Shown piece after piece: positions 1-13,620 of a DNA stretch of 64,000 bases. Made by a program: the position numbers and the translations under genes. A model generated the notes under the pieces. It saw only the letters and a list, made by a program, of their open reading frames with translations, was not told where the DNA came from and did no database searches. The stretch spans positions 124,001-188,000 of the forward strand of contig VWYX01000773.1 in assembly GCA_013396525.1 (NCBI GenBank), read 5' to 3'. Within the stretch, counting starts at the first letter, position 1. The number at the start of each line of letters is the position of its first letter. Source of the DNA: Chaetorhynchus papuensis. Taxonomy: Eukaryota > Chordata > Aves > Passeriformes > Rhipiduridae.

Positions 1-352
1 AGCCTGTCCTGGGTGGCACCAAAAGCAGTGTGGCCAGCAGATCAAGGGAGGTGATTCTCCCACAGTACTCTGCACTTGTGGACCCTATTCAGAGTGCTGT
101 GTTCATCTCTTTGGCCCCCAAAAAACCTGTTGGAGTGAGTCCACAGGAGAGCCACAAGGATAATTGGAGGTCTGGAGCACCTCTCCTAGAAGACAGACTG
201 AGAAAGCTGGGGATCTTCAGCCTGGAGAAGGCTCCAGGGAGACCTTATAGCAGCTTCCCAGTACCTAAAATGGCCCTACAAGAAAGCTGGAGAGGGACTT
301 TTTACAAGAGCATGTAGTGGCAGGACAAGCAAATGAAGGAATAGCTCTCAAA
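1..352 (+). mobile_element. CR1 LINE fragment, 3' region, cut by window edge
   Basis: It follows the 3' region of chicken-type CR1 in order: GTGGCCAGCAGATCAAGGGA, the block around GAGTCCACAGGAGAGCCACA, GGAGCACCTCTCCTAGAAGA, GGAGACCTTATAGCAGC, and GAGAGGGACTTTTTACAAGA. Homology fades after about 350, before the usual CR1 3' end. The left side runs out of the window. The 95-codon open frame inside it (30-317) is part of the repeat, not a gene. It is the best preserved CR1 copy here. Confidence 0.9.
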
Positions 353-3300
353 GTGTTCACAAGCTTTAGAAAAACTGTATATGATTTTGCATATGGCTCA
401 AGGAATTATTGATAGGTTTTCAGACAATGTTATGATTCATAATTCCACTGTTGGAATGTCTAAGTTTGATTTTTGCTGCTTAGAATTATTTTGAAACAAG
501 GGTGCTTTTAGGAGCACCTCTTGTACAAGAGTCCTGAAGAAAGATGAGTTGTATCCATTCTGAATGTCATAGAAAATCAGTTCCTGTCTTTTTTCTGCCC
601 TCAAAAATTCCTGGTTTCCTGGTTACTCTTAGGCTTATTCTCCTAATCACTTCACAGCATGCAGAGCTGATGGGTATGGTTCTAGAATATTTCCCCATCC
701 CCATAGGCATTTTCACAGTGCAGCTGTTGATCATGTGAACATATTCATGTTTCCTTCACAGCTGACACCCTGCAAATGTCTGGCGTGCCTGGAGATGGCA
801 AACATGTGTTCAGAGCAAAAGGAGCTTTCTTCTTATAGGGATGGCATGTCAATTTTCTGGAGGGTTAGGGAATTTGAAGTGAAAATAAGGATTTCTTCAA
901 TTGCATTAAGACAATGCAGTCTATCAATGAATAAAAAGTGTTTTGTGCTGAAGTTTGGATCTAGGAATACAGACAACAGAAAACCAAGTAACTTTATTTT
1001 TATTCTCTTAGAAGTAAAGGATTTTAGAGCAATAAAGTTAAACGTTTCACAGTTTTAAGATTTTTAGCTTGTCTCACCTCACTTTTTTTTTTTTGTAAGA
1101 GATGCCTCTTTAAAACTCTGCCTCTTTTGCTGTGAAGTTTAATAAATTTTTGACAGCTGTCAGAGTAGGGATGTGCTGAGAATGCTGCCTATCACACTGA
1201 CCAACTGTGTCACTGCTTCTTTGTTCTTCCATCTGTCTGTCTTTTTCTGTTTGTCATTTTTTGTCCCACTCTATTTCTACAAGTGCCTTTCAGACAAGTA
1301 GCATTTTTGCAAGGTGTTTTGTACAACACCTACACAATTGCTCCTGATGCATGTCATCCACTTGTGTTTTTTCTATTTATTCAATTCTCTTTTCTAGCTA
1401 AAAAAATCCTACAAGGTAAAATGAGATCAACCCCCTGCAAAACCAAATATATGAGATCTCATATGAATGCAATTATAATTTTGACAAGAGTCTAAAATGT
1501 TTAAAGCCGAATCTCCAAGGCATTAACTTCTGTCAGTGCTTGCTTCTTCACTAAAGCAAAGCTCATGCCTTTATGCAAGGATTGAACAATCCAGTCAACT
1601 AATTAACTATGCCTTCTGTCACTTTTCCGAACCCTTTCATTTGAGGGTGCATGAATGTTTCCCTCTGCAACCTAGTGAACCTAATATAAGACAGTGAATT
1701 GTCATTTGAGCTAATCTAACCATATTATTTTCTCTGTTTAAGGAAATAAGGCTACAAGGATACATTTACTGCATATCAAATTATTCAGGTCTTTTGTCTT
1801 CAGCAAAGCTCATTTTAACAAAAATCTGATAAAGGAATAAATATGTAATGATGAGTAAAATAATGCGAACTGGATAGAGATGACATATCTAATTCTAATG
1901 TTAATGGACTTAGTGCCAGAAGACAGACAGTTATGCTTCTGTAATCTGCATTGCATAAATCACCTGACAGAATATGTTAGGCTTATATACCAGCAGAGTG
2001 GACAACCGTGTTCGAAGTTAAACCTTAGAACACGTATCTGTTCCCACAGTCTTCTTTTCATTTGGTAATACATAATCCACAACCACCACTGAATTAGTGA
2101 TGTTTCTCCATTTTTTTCCAACAGGAAGGATCCAGTCTACTGTTGGCCTTCTGCTTGCCCACTGCCTTGCTGAGGCCCATCCTTTTTGGTACTTCTCACA
2201 CCAGTCCTCTCCGGCTGCTCCAGGCAGTGAGATAACTGAGTTGCTCTGTGATTGTACCCTCTACCTCCCTGAATTGTGAAGGTGTGCCATCCTTCCTACT
2301 ACTGCTCTGTGGATGTGTTCTTATCCTGTTCTAATGAGGCTGTTAAAGCTGAGATGTACCTGAGTATCTGGGAATAGTATGTTCTAGAGTCATATAAGGC
2401 ACAAAAGTACATGGACAAATGGATTGCCTCTGCAGTGGATGTCTTCTTCTCCGAGCTATTGTCTTGGAAATAGGCCTTGATATTTCAAGCAGTATTTCCC
2501 CATTTCCTGGATATATTCTATTTGTCAGACACAACCCAGCTTCAAAATGGCCAGTTTCTAATCACTGTTGTGTGCTGTAGAGAAATGGTAAATATGTAGG
2601 GAAATGGATTTTCACCATTTGAAAAAGTTTGTATTTTCTAAAATATTTTTAAAAATCCCAAACCAAACCCACAAGCAAAGAACCCAAACCCTACCATTCC
2701 CAGCTCCCACCAGCTTTCAGTATTAGAAACAAAGCACAATTATTCTCTTAAACTATGGCCCAGTTTTTCTTTTAAACTATGGGAGAATTTACATTTGTTT
2801 CTTGCAGGTTGCAGTTTTAGAAAGGGAGAGAAAGGAATGGTAGAGAGGTGTCAGTCTCTGAATAAAAAGTTGTCTTTCACATATAAAAATTCATTGAGAA
2901 TGAAACAGATAAATTCTACCAAGTCACTGTGCAGCAGAAAGAACTGCAAAGTAGCTGTGTAGAACATTAGCAGTGATTGTTCTGTTTCATTTTGATTAGA
3001 AATTTTTTAAACAACAGCATGATGAGAGTACATAAAAAAAAAGATTTTACTGTAAATACTAACATGTTGGGACTGATCTATCTGTTGCTTGGCAAAGGGT
3101 AAAAACCCAAACATATAACTTGGTATTTCAGTGTGAAATACCTTCTTACTGGGACAATACCTTGTATGTTTTTATAAGAAAATGTGTTAATTATTTAAGA
3201 AAATATATATTGATACCTTCATATATATATCTATATTTAAGGCATGAGACCTGGTCTTACATAAACTCTTGTTTGTATGTCCAATCCCATCTTTCTTAAA

Positions 3301-6300
3301 TCATGCCACAGCTTTGAGGGAAAAACTGTATACAGCGGAGAGTTTGGAGGTTTGAACAAGTCAGCAATAATAAGACAGTTTAATATTGTGTGTTAATGAA
3401 CTAGAATGAAAATAAATGTCAGCTGAATAATGAAATATATATACAAATAAAAAATAATAATAAAGAGTAAACATCAGTAAGTCCTACCCACACATCAGTG
3501 CATGAAAGTGAATGAAGCAGAGAGGACAGCAGTGCCCACAATGACATCCAGCAAAAAGTTACTGCTTCACACCACATTTTGTCTCTGAGAAGACATTAGA
3601 TAACATTGGGATTCAGTATCTTACTCATTCCTTTCTGTACATTACCATAGCATGATCCGCTAAGCTTTAAAATCAGTTCTTTTGTGTTTCTTTTTGTTCA
3701 CTTCTTATTATATGTTCTGTTTTGTATCAATGAGTATAGAACATTTTATACAGATTCATCAGGGAAAGGGCTGTTTTTCTTTAAGGGGACGGTCAGGTTG
3801 TCCAGGATTTTTTGTGTTCACAGAAACAGGGCTTCTCAGCTTGTATCTGCATGAGATGAACTACACCGTGCATCGTCTTCATCTTCACGCGGGGTGGTAA
3901 CCTTCACCTCCCTCTGTCACTGGCCTCCAGGCACATGTTGTCTCCTATCCACATGCATTCTGTCTTGTCTCATTCTCTGAATAAAACCCATGTTTGGAAG
4001 ATGGGAAGTGAAGGCCAGGACTGTAGATACGCATAGAGGAGGCACTTTTTATGCAGATTTCCCCCTTCCTGCATTTGAAAGGTTGTAGGAAGCAGCTGCC
4101 TTGATTTCTTCCATTTGTGCAAGTCTGTGTTTACACATAACATCTTGCAGGCTGTACCACATTCAGTTCCAACTTTATGGGAGCAGATTCTCTCTACTGC
4201 AGCAGGTGTAGCATGGATTCAGCAACAGCACCATGAAGTGGCTTGGATGGACTGCAGTTGGGTACTCCAAAATTAGTAACACTGTAAGAGATGGAACTTT
4301 GCCTCCAAATTTTCTCTGTTTTCCTCTGGGTCTACTGTGGTAAGAACTGCTGCTCTCTGGAAGAATTTGAATTAATCTCAGGGCATGGTGCTTTTCTTTA
4401 GGTGTCCTCTGTTTGGAAAAGGCCTTTAAACCCTTCTAATGAAATAAGTGCATGTCAGTATTTTCACACAAATACATTTCCAGAAAAGGTGTGTTTGCCA
4501 TTTGAACTACTGCTTAAGAAACCTCTTCAGTATCTATTAGCAACTGTACAGACAGATTTAGAGTCAAGAACTGAATTTTCACAATTCAAACCTGGATTTT
4601 CTTGATTAAAATGTATTTTAATATAAAAGAAATCTGCAGTGACTGACCCAAAATAACTGTGTTTTTGAAGGCTTGATTTGCATATCACCCAAACTTGCTT
4701 TTGTCTTTGCTTGCTTTTACTTGAGAGAATGGTTATCTTTGCACTATGGTTGTACAATTCCTTTATAGACTGCTCTTGACAAGTTAATATTGTTGCCACC
4801 AGCCCAATGGAGAGGCACGAGCTGAATCCCCTGCTAATGTCTGGTGGGTATCAAGACAGAGGACAATCGCAGTGCAGAGCCTCATATAAGTCATGCATCC
4901 AGTCCTAGGATCCATATACATCCGATTTCTTTGTAACCTTGCTGTGAACCTTCAGGGGAGCTACACAATGTTTGGGTTATTTGTACAGTACATTGAGAGA
5001 CAGAATTTTAAATATTCAGGGGGAAGGATTCTGATCCCCACTTCACTCTGTTCCGCACTGGCAAAGTGCTTTCTTCCCATGAGTCACCTACTCTATTTTA
5101 CACCAATTTTTACTTAGCAGTCTGTGGCCTGGTCTCTGCTGCTGAAACCTGTGACACAGTCACCTGCTACAGGGCAATTTAGGATGCAAAGAACAAAACT
5201 TTCCTGCCTTCTGTCTTCAAGTAAGTCAGGTCACTGCCACTGCCACTAATGTTCTCCTCTGTATTTTTTATACACATGAATATCATGCACTTGTATTGGC
5301 ATTCTTTGGGAATTAAAATATGACATTGGTTATGCCATATTACATTAGCCATCTCACTGGGGTCAACAGGAGTGTTCACACAAGGAAGGAATCCAGGTCT
5401 GAGCCTTTGGTTCCTGCAGCATTCTTCTTTTAACCAAACCAAAATATTACTCTGTGCTTAGATTATGTTTAGTTGCAGCTGAGAGATGATTGTTTGCCTT
5501 TCAGATTCCATTAACATGACTATTTTTTCATAACTGATATAGGTTAATTTATACTACATGCTCTCAGGACTATGTCATGTGAAAAGTAATATTTAGATAG
5601 CCAAATATCTGACACAAAAAGCATATGACTATCTCACACACACGTTTAAAAGTCCAAGAAAACACATCTCCCTAGTTGCTCATATCTTTCACTGTTTGTG
5701 TTGGTTTACTTTCAGTAAATACAACTGCAGATCTTTGGCCTGTGTCACATGTCAAATGAGGATAAGAACCCTCAGTACAGGAACTCAGTTTTCAAATGTA
5801 AATGAGGCAAATACCTGAATTACAACAGTTTCCTTATATATCTTTGAACTACCAGGTTATGCAGGTGTATGTTCGAGGGGTAACTTGTACATACAAGAAC
5901 CCATTTATGACAATTTATTTGTGTGTGGAAGCTAAAATAAGTTTAGGCCATGCACTTTGGCATGTAGACACTTTGCCAGAGTAATTGATGTAGTAAATAT
6001 TGAATACCTCATCTAAGGACATTAAAATACAGAACTGCTAAAACTCACTAAAGCAAAGGATTTTACATTTTTTTAAACCTAAAATATTTTGCTAGATTCT
6101 GACTAATTTATTCTGTGTGCTGTCTTGCTTAAACCCAATATAATAGAAAAACTAGATTTTTATAATTTTTTTTATTACATTGCAAATGCTGGGAAAATTG
6201 TAATGAGCTAGAGTTTAGGTCTGGAAGCATTTAACTACTCCATTTCCATCTGAATTAACATATAATACCATCTTTAATTCTGTATTTATCACAGGAAATT

Positions 6301-9300
6301 TTTTGCTTGAAAGATATACTTCTGGGAATATATTAATTGTCCTGTGCCATAATATCACTTCTGAAAGGATTAAGTCTTTAAATATTAGAGTTCAGTAGGA
6401 CTGTTCTTAATCTTTGCTGTAATAATAAATACTGAATGTCAGACCTTTTCAAAGATCCAAATTGGAAACGTCGTTTATCTCACTAAAATGAAGGGAAGCT
6501 CCACATGTGTACATATGAAAGTAGGGAATTGTTATCCCAAATATAGCTTGCAAAGATAATTGGAAAGGATTAATTTACTTCATGTGGCTTTCAGGGACAT
6601 GAATAGTCTGCTATGTTCCCAGGAAACAAAGAATTTGGAAGTCTTTTGCTGGTGCAGAATTGTCTTCAAAGTTTGCATTCTCAAGTATTTTTAGGTGTAC
6701 CTGTCCTTGAAAAAGTGATTCAACCCCAAACCTCAGGTTTTCCCTGTCAGAGGCTTCTTCATATTGCTCCAGACTTCTAACATGAAATTTTGAATATTAG
6801 AATTTTTTGTCACTTTGTTTATAATATTTGTGGAATAGAATTTCTTCTAATAAGTTATACATGTGTATATCTGTACATGTATAAATATAGATACACACCA
6901 AGTTTTGGAAGACTCTGTCAATAGAATTAGGCCATGTTATGGTTGTGTTTAGATGTGTTCTAGCAGGTACAGTTTGAGTCAGAGAGGCTCAGACAGAGAG
7001 GCTTTTCTCAGTCCTGTGTGGGAAGCTGGTTAATCAAGCTTCTGTACTCTTCATCTGCACCCACAGTTTTACCTGAGCTGCATTTCCCTTGCTTAGATTC
7101 CTCCTACTTATGTAAAGCCTCTGGCTCAGCAGTCTAACACTGACCTATTTGTTCGTGGCCATTTACTTTCCGCTGCATGGCAGCTCCGTAAAGGCACTGT
7201 GCAAGCAATTCCCTTTCCAGCATATTGCCAGCTGGAGAGAGCTGACACGAGCCTTCTAGGAGAGCTGTGATATGGTGTAATATCCACATTCACCTGCAGC
7301 CATCAATTTTAAGGTGTTATCTCTGAAAAGCAGAGGGGATTGAGTGGATGTGCTGTAAAGGAATCAATGGAATATCCACTTTAATGCTCTCCTGAGAGTG
7401 AAGGCATGGTCTGCAGAAATCCAGTCCGGCAAGTGTGCTAATGCCATGGTGTTTGTGTCCTGGACCTGCTGTGAGGTGAGACCCTGCAGAGTCTCTGTGG
7501 TCTGCTGTGTGTGACTCTGGTTAGTCGCCTCTCAACAAAGAGGTTCTCTAGAAACAAAGTGTCCAGCACTTGTACTTAGACATGTAGCTTCAGGGGGCAA
7601 ACAGAGCCCCAGAATTCCGTTAGGAAACTGTTCATCTCTAGGGTTGCAAGAATATCCAGTGGTGTGGGAACATCTACTGGTCTGGTTGATACTAAGGTAC
7701 CAGCATTCAACTTTTACAGATGCACATCAGATCTGCATTTCTCCCTTCATTATCGCTGCATGGGAATCTGCTTGAATGTAGAGAGTAGGTTGCTTATCAG
7801 CTGATATGGTGGGACACGGAGTCAGCCTCAGCTGCAGACTCAAGAAACCATGAAATAGATGAGTTTCATATATGATTTTGTGAGTCAGTATAAAAAAAAG
7901 TGCCAACTACACAAGAGTGGCTATAGGGCTGTGAAAGAAAGTCTTTCCACCTATGAACACCTATAAAACATCAGTAGGTGATTTAAAATGTTCTTCAGTA
8001 TGAAAATATAATTAGGATAGTACACTAATTTATTTAATTACTTAAGTATTATTTATTAAATGCTGTCATGTATGATATTTACTCTGGTTTAGTTGTGCAG
8101 ATTTCTTAATCAATAGATTTATGTATTGCAGAACCCTACCTTAAGCTGAAAGCTCAAGAATTAAAACATTGTATCTTTTCATTCATCTTTTCACAACCTC
8201 AGCAGGAGGTTGTTAGGCAGCCAACTTTGAGGAAATACAGGTAACTTTGTTCGGAAAATCTTAGGTAATGCAAGACCTACAGTCATTCACAAGAAATGGC
8301 TTCACAGAGGATGAGAAATGCCTCCCATCCTCAGAAATCCAAATCACCAAGTGCTAGTCATATGCCAGGCCCGCGTTTTACTGTGCCATCAGCAAGCCAC
8401 ATTCTCTATTCTGTGGAAAACTGACTGCTGCCTCTTTTTCACTGTAGGGGCTGCACCTGCTCCTTCACTCCTGTGGCCACTCCTGATGTTCTCCTCCCAA
8501 GTGCCGCTCCACAAGACTGGACACTACACTTCCATGTTTGTTGTCAATGCACATGACTAAAGTGGCATTTTCATATTTGAGTGCAGTCGAGGCCCCTCAA
8601 AGCAGAGGGCTGCAAGTGTGAGAGAGAGATATGTTATTCCCTAATGGCTTATTACCATCCCATTTGCAATTCAGATCAGCTCTAAATTGACTGAAATTTT
8701 TAAACACATAGCAGGCAGTTTAAACTAATGATTGTCTGGAGGTTCACATCTGACACGAGCTAAGCTTCTGCTCAAAACAAATTGCAAATAATTCCTTCCT
8801 TAGAGTCAAAATGTCACTTTTTTTACACGGTGCATTGTTGCCAGATTTTGTCAGTTTTGTGAAAAGAAAAGCCACACCAAGCCCCACAGAAAAACTGCTG
8901 AATGTTCTGAGTTAGACAGCCGTGTCTAACCGGGTTGCTCCCCACCCCCCTTATTTACAATAATGTATATGTGTGCATAGATCCCTGTAGCCTGATGGAA
9001 TATCCTTCCCCCTGCTCCAACTCCCAACACCCCTCAGCCTGCACCACATGCCCCTGGGGGCCTGAGCTTCCAAACAACCCTTGCAGGGAGTGGGATGCCT
9101 TGGCCACCAGCATCTCTGTACCTACGGCTGCCAGGGTGAATGGCTGACTGCCCTTCATCCCAGGCATTCTGCCTTGGCCACCTCCCTGTTGTCAGCTTGC
9201 CCAGGCCCACACAGCCACGGTCCTGGAAGCAGGGGTGCCACGGGTGGCTGTGGTGTATTGTAGTGATAATGAACACTGCACAAACTGGGCGCCGTGTGCC

Positions 9301-10879
9301 CTGACGGACAGAGCTGAGCCTTGTGCACTTCAGTGAAAAATGCCTGGTGCTGGCACAGAGCTGCGGAGATGCCTTTTCTTCAGGCCCTGAAGATGTAGTA
9401 AAATGGGCTTAATCCTTCATTGTTTCCATTTTTCAGTACCTTGCAATGGCTGCTTAAAGCAGCATTTTAGAGTTTGAGTTTAATTCCATCAAGATTTTGA
9501 AGTCCATAGGTTTGATGATGATAAAAAGGGAAGCTCTTTAAAAATATCCAGTGGGGTGGAAATGGTGTGTTCAGTTTGTGATTGAAATTGAGTTTCCCTT
9601 GAAAGTAATAACACATCTGAAGGGACTTGCTGGAGAAATCTTAATAACTTGCAACCCCATATAACTAAATGAGAATAGGGAAGTATCTGCTAATTTCTAA
9701 AGAGAAAGAGCTTATCTAGAGAGAAAAATAAAATCCACTTTTCTTTGATGGCATCCTTGTATATTTCTGCTTTGTGGATGCTATCAAAGGGATAAAGTTT
9801 GGGACAGTCTCTTTTTTTTACCCACAGTGTTACCGGATCTGTTATGTTAGTCGGATGTTACTTGAATGTCTGTATTACTGAGCTGAATTGTGGCTATTTT
9901 GGACTCCAGAAAAAGGTTTGCTTTTCAAAAATTATGACAATGAACCCTATTATGTTCATCACGCTTCTTGTTCAGTTGCTATTTATGTTTTCATCTTGAA
10001 CTGTGTGTTGATATACCTTGTACAATATCGCATTTCTCAAAAGCTTTTGCGTAGCACGTGGTAGTGCTTAATGTTTCCTCAGTCTCTTTTCCTGCTGAGA
10101 AATATTTCTTGAACTGTTGTTAAAATGGTGCTTTGATGGAAATTTTCTCATGAGAGAAAATATGGTGAAATGACATGCTTCTTACCTACTAAAATCATAA
10201 TTTCACTGAAAATTTTCATTTTCTTGCTGAAAAATGTAAATACAGAATGGATGTCAACCTATACATGGGAAGAAATCCCAAAGCATAATTTGATTGGCTT
10301 GATTGAGAATGTCTCTGTATTTGTGAGGAAGTAAAAGTTAAAACCAAATCAAAGGACTTTTCTTTGCTAAAAGTCAACTTTCCTACTACATGTTCATTGC
10401 ATGTAAAAAACTGCATTTCGTGGGTTTTTCTTAAAAGGAGAGGGTAAACATAAAAAAATCCCATTTCTTAAGATCTTCTTAACTTTGTGATCTTTTTGGG
10501 AATATCTACCTGCTTGAAACTAGCTCTAGGAAAGAGGTGCATATGTGTTACATTTTCCTTATGCCTTCAATATGTACAGTTGAAATGTGATATACTTTGC
10601 ATTTAACAAAAAACAGCAACAACAAAGAAAAGGATCAGCTTACGGATTATGTATATGGATTAGTATAAAATAAGTTTCTGCTTTCAAAATAACCTTATAA
10701 TTGCCACCTCCTTCCACTTTATAAATCTATTTTGTTGGAGAGTAAATTTAAATTCAGTTTGCCCAGCTGCAATTAAGCATATGTAATAGAAGTATTGCTG
10801 ATTGATTTTAAGGTTAGAACTCAAACAAAACTATCTTTCATCTCTGAGGAATTAAAAACCCTTTTTCATCTTTTGATTT
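353..10879. other. Unique non-coding sequence
   Basis: AT-rich, with short open frames only (all under 95 codons) and no splice-supported exon I can defend. It includes an AT-rich (TA) stretch at 3205-3235, a 10-bp-arm inverted repeat at 6855-6884 and a GC-richer stretch at 8940-9260 with overlapping frames on both strands. No interspersed repeat is recognised. Confidence 0.6.
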
Positions 10880-11668
10880 GGTGGAGGGAAGGAATGCCAT
10901 CCAGAGAAACCTTGACAGGCTTGAGAAGTGAGCCTATGCAAACCTCAGGATGTTCAACAAGCCCAAGTGCAAAGTCCTGCTCCTGGGTCATGGCAAACCC
11001 CAGCATCAATCCATCCTATGGGAAGAATGGATTTAGGACAGCCCTGTATAGAAAGACTTGGGGATACTGGTAGTTAAAAAATTGAATGTGAGCTGGCAAT
11101 GTGCACCTTTAACCCAGAAAGTCAATCACACTCTGCATCAAAGGAAGTTTGGCCATCAGATTGAGAGAGGTGATTCTGTCCACTCCAGATGCCACCTGGA
11201 CAACCGTGTCCAGTTTTTGGGTGCCCAGTACAAGTAGCGTTAGAGCAGATCCAAAAGAGGGTCACAAAAATGATCTGATGGCTGGAACACCTCTCCTGTG
11301 AAGAAAGGCTGTGAAAGTTGTGTCTGTTTAGTCTGAAGAACAGAAGGTTCCAGGGAGAAGGTATTGTCATCTTTCAGTATATAAACGGGGTGTCTTGTCC
11401 TGTAGTGACAAGGGACAACAGTTTTAGACTGAAAGAGGGTAGATTTAGATTGGATAAAAGGAGGAAATTTTTTAAAGATACGGTGGTGAGATGCTGAAAT
11501 GTTGCTCAGAGAAGTTGTAGATGCTCCATTATCACAAGTGTTCAAGGTCAGGTTGAATGGGGCACTGAACAACCTGATCTAGAGAATGTCCAAGTCCATC
11601 ATAGGGGAGTTTGATAAGATGATCTTTAAGGTGCCTTCCAACCCAGACCATTTAGTGATTCTGTGATT
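10880..11668 (+). mobile_element. CR1 LINE, 5'-truncated, with native 3' end
   Basis: Order of CR1 landmarks: ACCTTGACAGGCTTGAGAAG, AAGTGCAAAGTCCTGCTCCT, AGACTTGGGGATACTGGTAG, GGAACACCTCTCCTGTGAAG, GGAGAAGGTATTGTCATC, then GGTGCCTTCCAACCCAGACC and the terminal GTGATTCTGTGATTC octamer-type tail at about 11654-11668. It is truncated at the 5' end, as most CR1 copies are, and retains only the last part of ORF2 and the 3' UTR. Many substitutions and stops show it is old and inactive. Open frames on the opposite strand (11122-11572) are shadows of it. Confidence 0.92.
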
Positions 11669-13559
11669 CAGTGCATGCTTTGGAGGTGGTTATTGACCAC
11701 TTCTCTAAAACCTGTAGTACGTGTTCAAGACTATAGCACTACCATTCTACAGCTTTGCTCTGCTCTTTGCCCCTAGTTAGATTTATGCCATGACAATGAA
11801 ATATATATTACCCTTCATTTAGACCAAGACAGGATTCATAATCTATTTGATAAAAAGGCTATACCAGTTATGGCATGGCTTGATATTAGGGTGATGTGCG
11901 CAGTATAAATAATTGCATAGGTATCTTTTCTCCCTCACAGCAGTGTAGCTTTTTTTTTCCTGAGTTATGACATGCACAAGGAGGATTTTCTATCAGACCA
12001 AAACCATCTTGTGAAGCAGTGCTACTATCTAATACTGTAGTAAAAGCTTCAACTCTTGTTTTGGTATTAGTTTCTTTGTCTTATATTCATCTAAACATTA
12101 CTTTCACTTAGATGGAATCTCAAGTGAAAATAAAAATAAATGGGTATCCTAACCTTCTTGAAAACCATTTCTGATGCTTTTGCTTTACATTTTTCATGGT
12201 GCCGTACATCAAAAGCTAGTCTCAATAAACTCAGTCTGTGCATTGCACTTTCTTCCATCTCCTGGCTCTTGAGAGACCATGAGAGTATTTTCTAGTACCA
12301 TGAATTATCTTCCAGTACGAGATGATAGAGAACAGAATCCTTTATATTTTCTCACTTTGATGAGACAGGGACACAGAGAACAAATTCCTTGCAAATAACA
12401 CAAAAAACACTTTAAAGAAATGCTGAGCTGCATGGGCCTCATGAGGATACCATGCAAATCCAATCAATTCAAGTACCTTTTGTCATATTAAGTTATAGTA
12501 CATGTGCTGTAGATCCAGGATGTTGAAACATCCAGAAGATTCTGAAGCTTTAGTTAGGCTTGGATAATCATCAAAAGCTTGGAAAGTTTTTTGCGCTATA
12601 TGAACTATTTTTATCCGTGAAATCAGGCTGGAAATCTCCCAAGGCTGGGTCCTGGGGAAGATTATTGTTATTTCAATCATCTGGCTAAAGAAAGAGCCTA
12701 TTGTCATGTGTGATTATTGGCCTAATCCTGCAAACCATGCACAATGCTTTCAAACATGAAGTCAGTAAAGGTAGGCACAATAATATCTATATATATTTCA
12801 GCAGCTATTTCTACCTTAGCAAAAGAGTAAAAACAATGGCAGAGAGACAAGCTACTGTTATGTACCACACTTTCCTACTTGTTTGAATTATAAATAAACA
12901 GAGCAGGACCTTGTTGGGAAGGGCTCCTTTTTTCTTCTGTGTTAGTTTACAGTAACAGTGACTTGGTTGATGAGTGTGGGTCTAGCAATTCTGATAATAC
13001 TGTTAAATATATAGTATTCTTATTTGACACTGAAAGCTGGAGGGAGGTAGTCATCTTGATAGAGAAAAATACTCCATTAGTGAATGGGAATATTTTTAGA
13101 GTTAGTCATTTAGTGCATGAATCAATTCCTATTCACTGAGTGCACATGCATGTTATCTATTCAGTATTTGCAAAATCCTTTGCAACATGTGGTATATGGT
13201 ACAAATGGTATGAGCTTTACGGCTTCTTTGATATGCTACAGTGAGTGCTCTCAGCATTTTTGATGACTCACACTGTCACTTGTGAATTAATAAGTGATCT
13301 GAACTCTTCAGTGTAATGAACCCTATCATTTATTAAAAAGGGAAAACTGTTCCCATAATTAGTGTGGTGATGTTTGATAAGAAAATTCTGGTTTTGAGGG
13401 ACTACTGTTATTAAATATTGTCGGTAAATACTGTTCATTTTTATGTTTGGCAAAGAACTTTTTGGTAGCCAACTTGATGAAATTTAGCGAAGCATTTGTT
13501 GTAAAAGTGTTCTTTAACAAATTTTGTCTACTGTCTACGTTATCATTTTTTAAAAAATG

Positions 13560-13620
13560 AAAATATTGGGAATATAAGAATTGAGAATATTGAGAATATT
13601 GAGAATATTGAAAATATAGG
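13560..13620. repeat. Degenerate 9-bp tandem repeat (GAATATTGA)n
   Basis: About six units around the core TTGAGAATA, with the middle three perfect and the outer ones degenerate. AT-rich minisatellite. In reverse it reads as FSIFSIFSI, which explains an apparent open frame there. Confidence 0.92.

Noticed and set aside
30..317. 95-codon open frame at the window start
   Set aside because: It lies wholly within a CR1 fragment, so it is repeat sequence and not a host gene.
8935..9276. GC-richer stretch with four overlapping frames, considered as an exon or CpG island
   Set aside because: CpG is not enriched as at 38-39 kb, the frames are short on both strands, and no splice sites or known protein fit.
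11122..11572. Minus-strand open frames of 82 and 110 codons
   Set aside because: Antisense shadows of the + strand CR1 3' end at 10880-11668.
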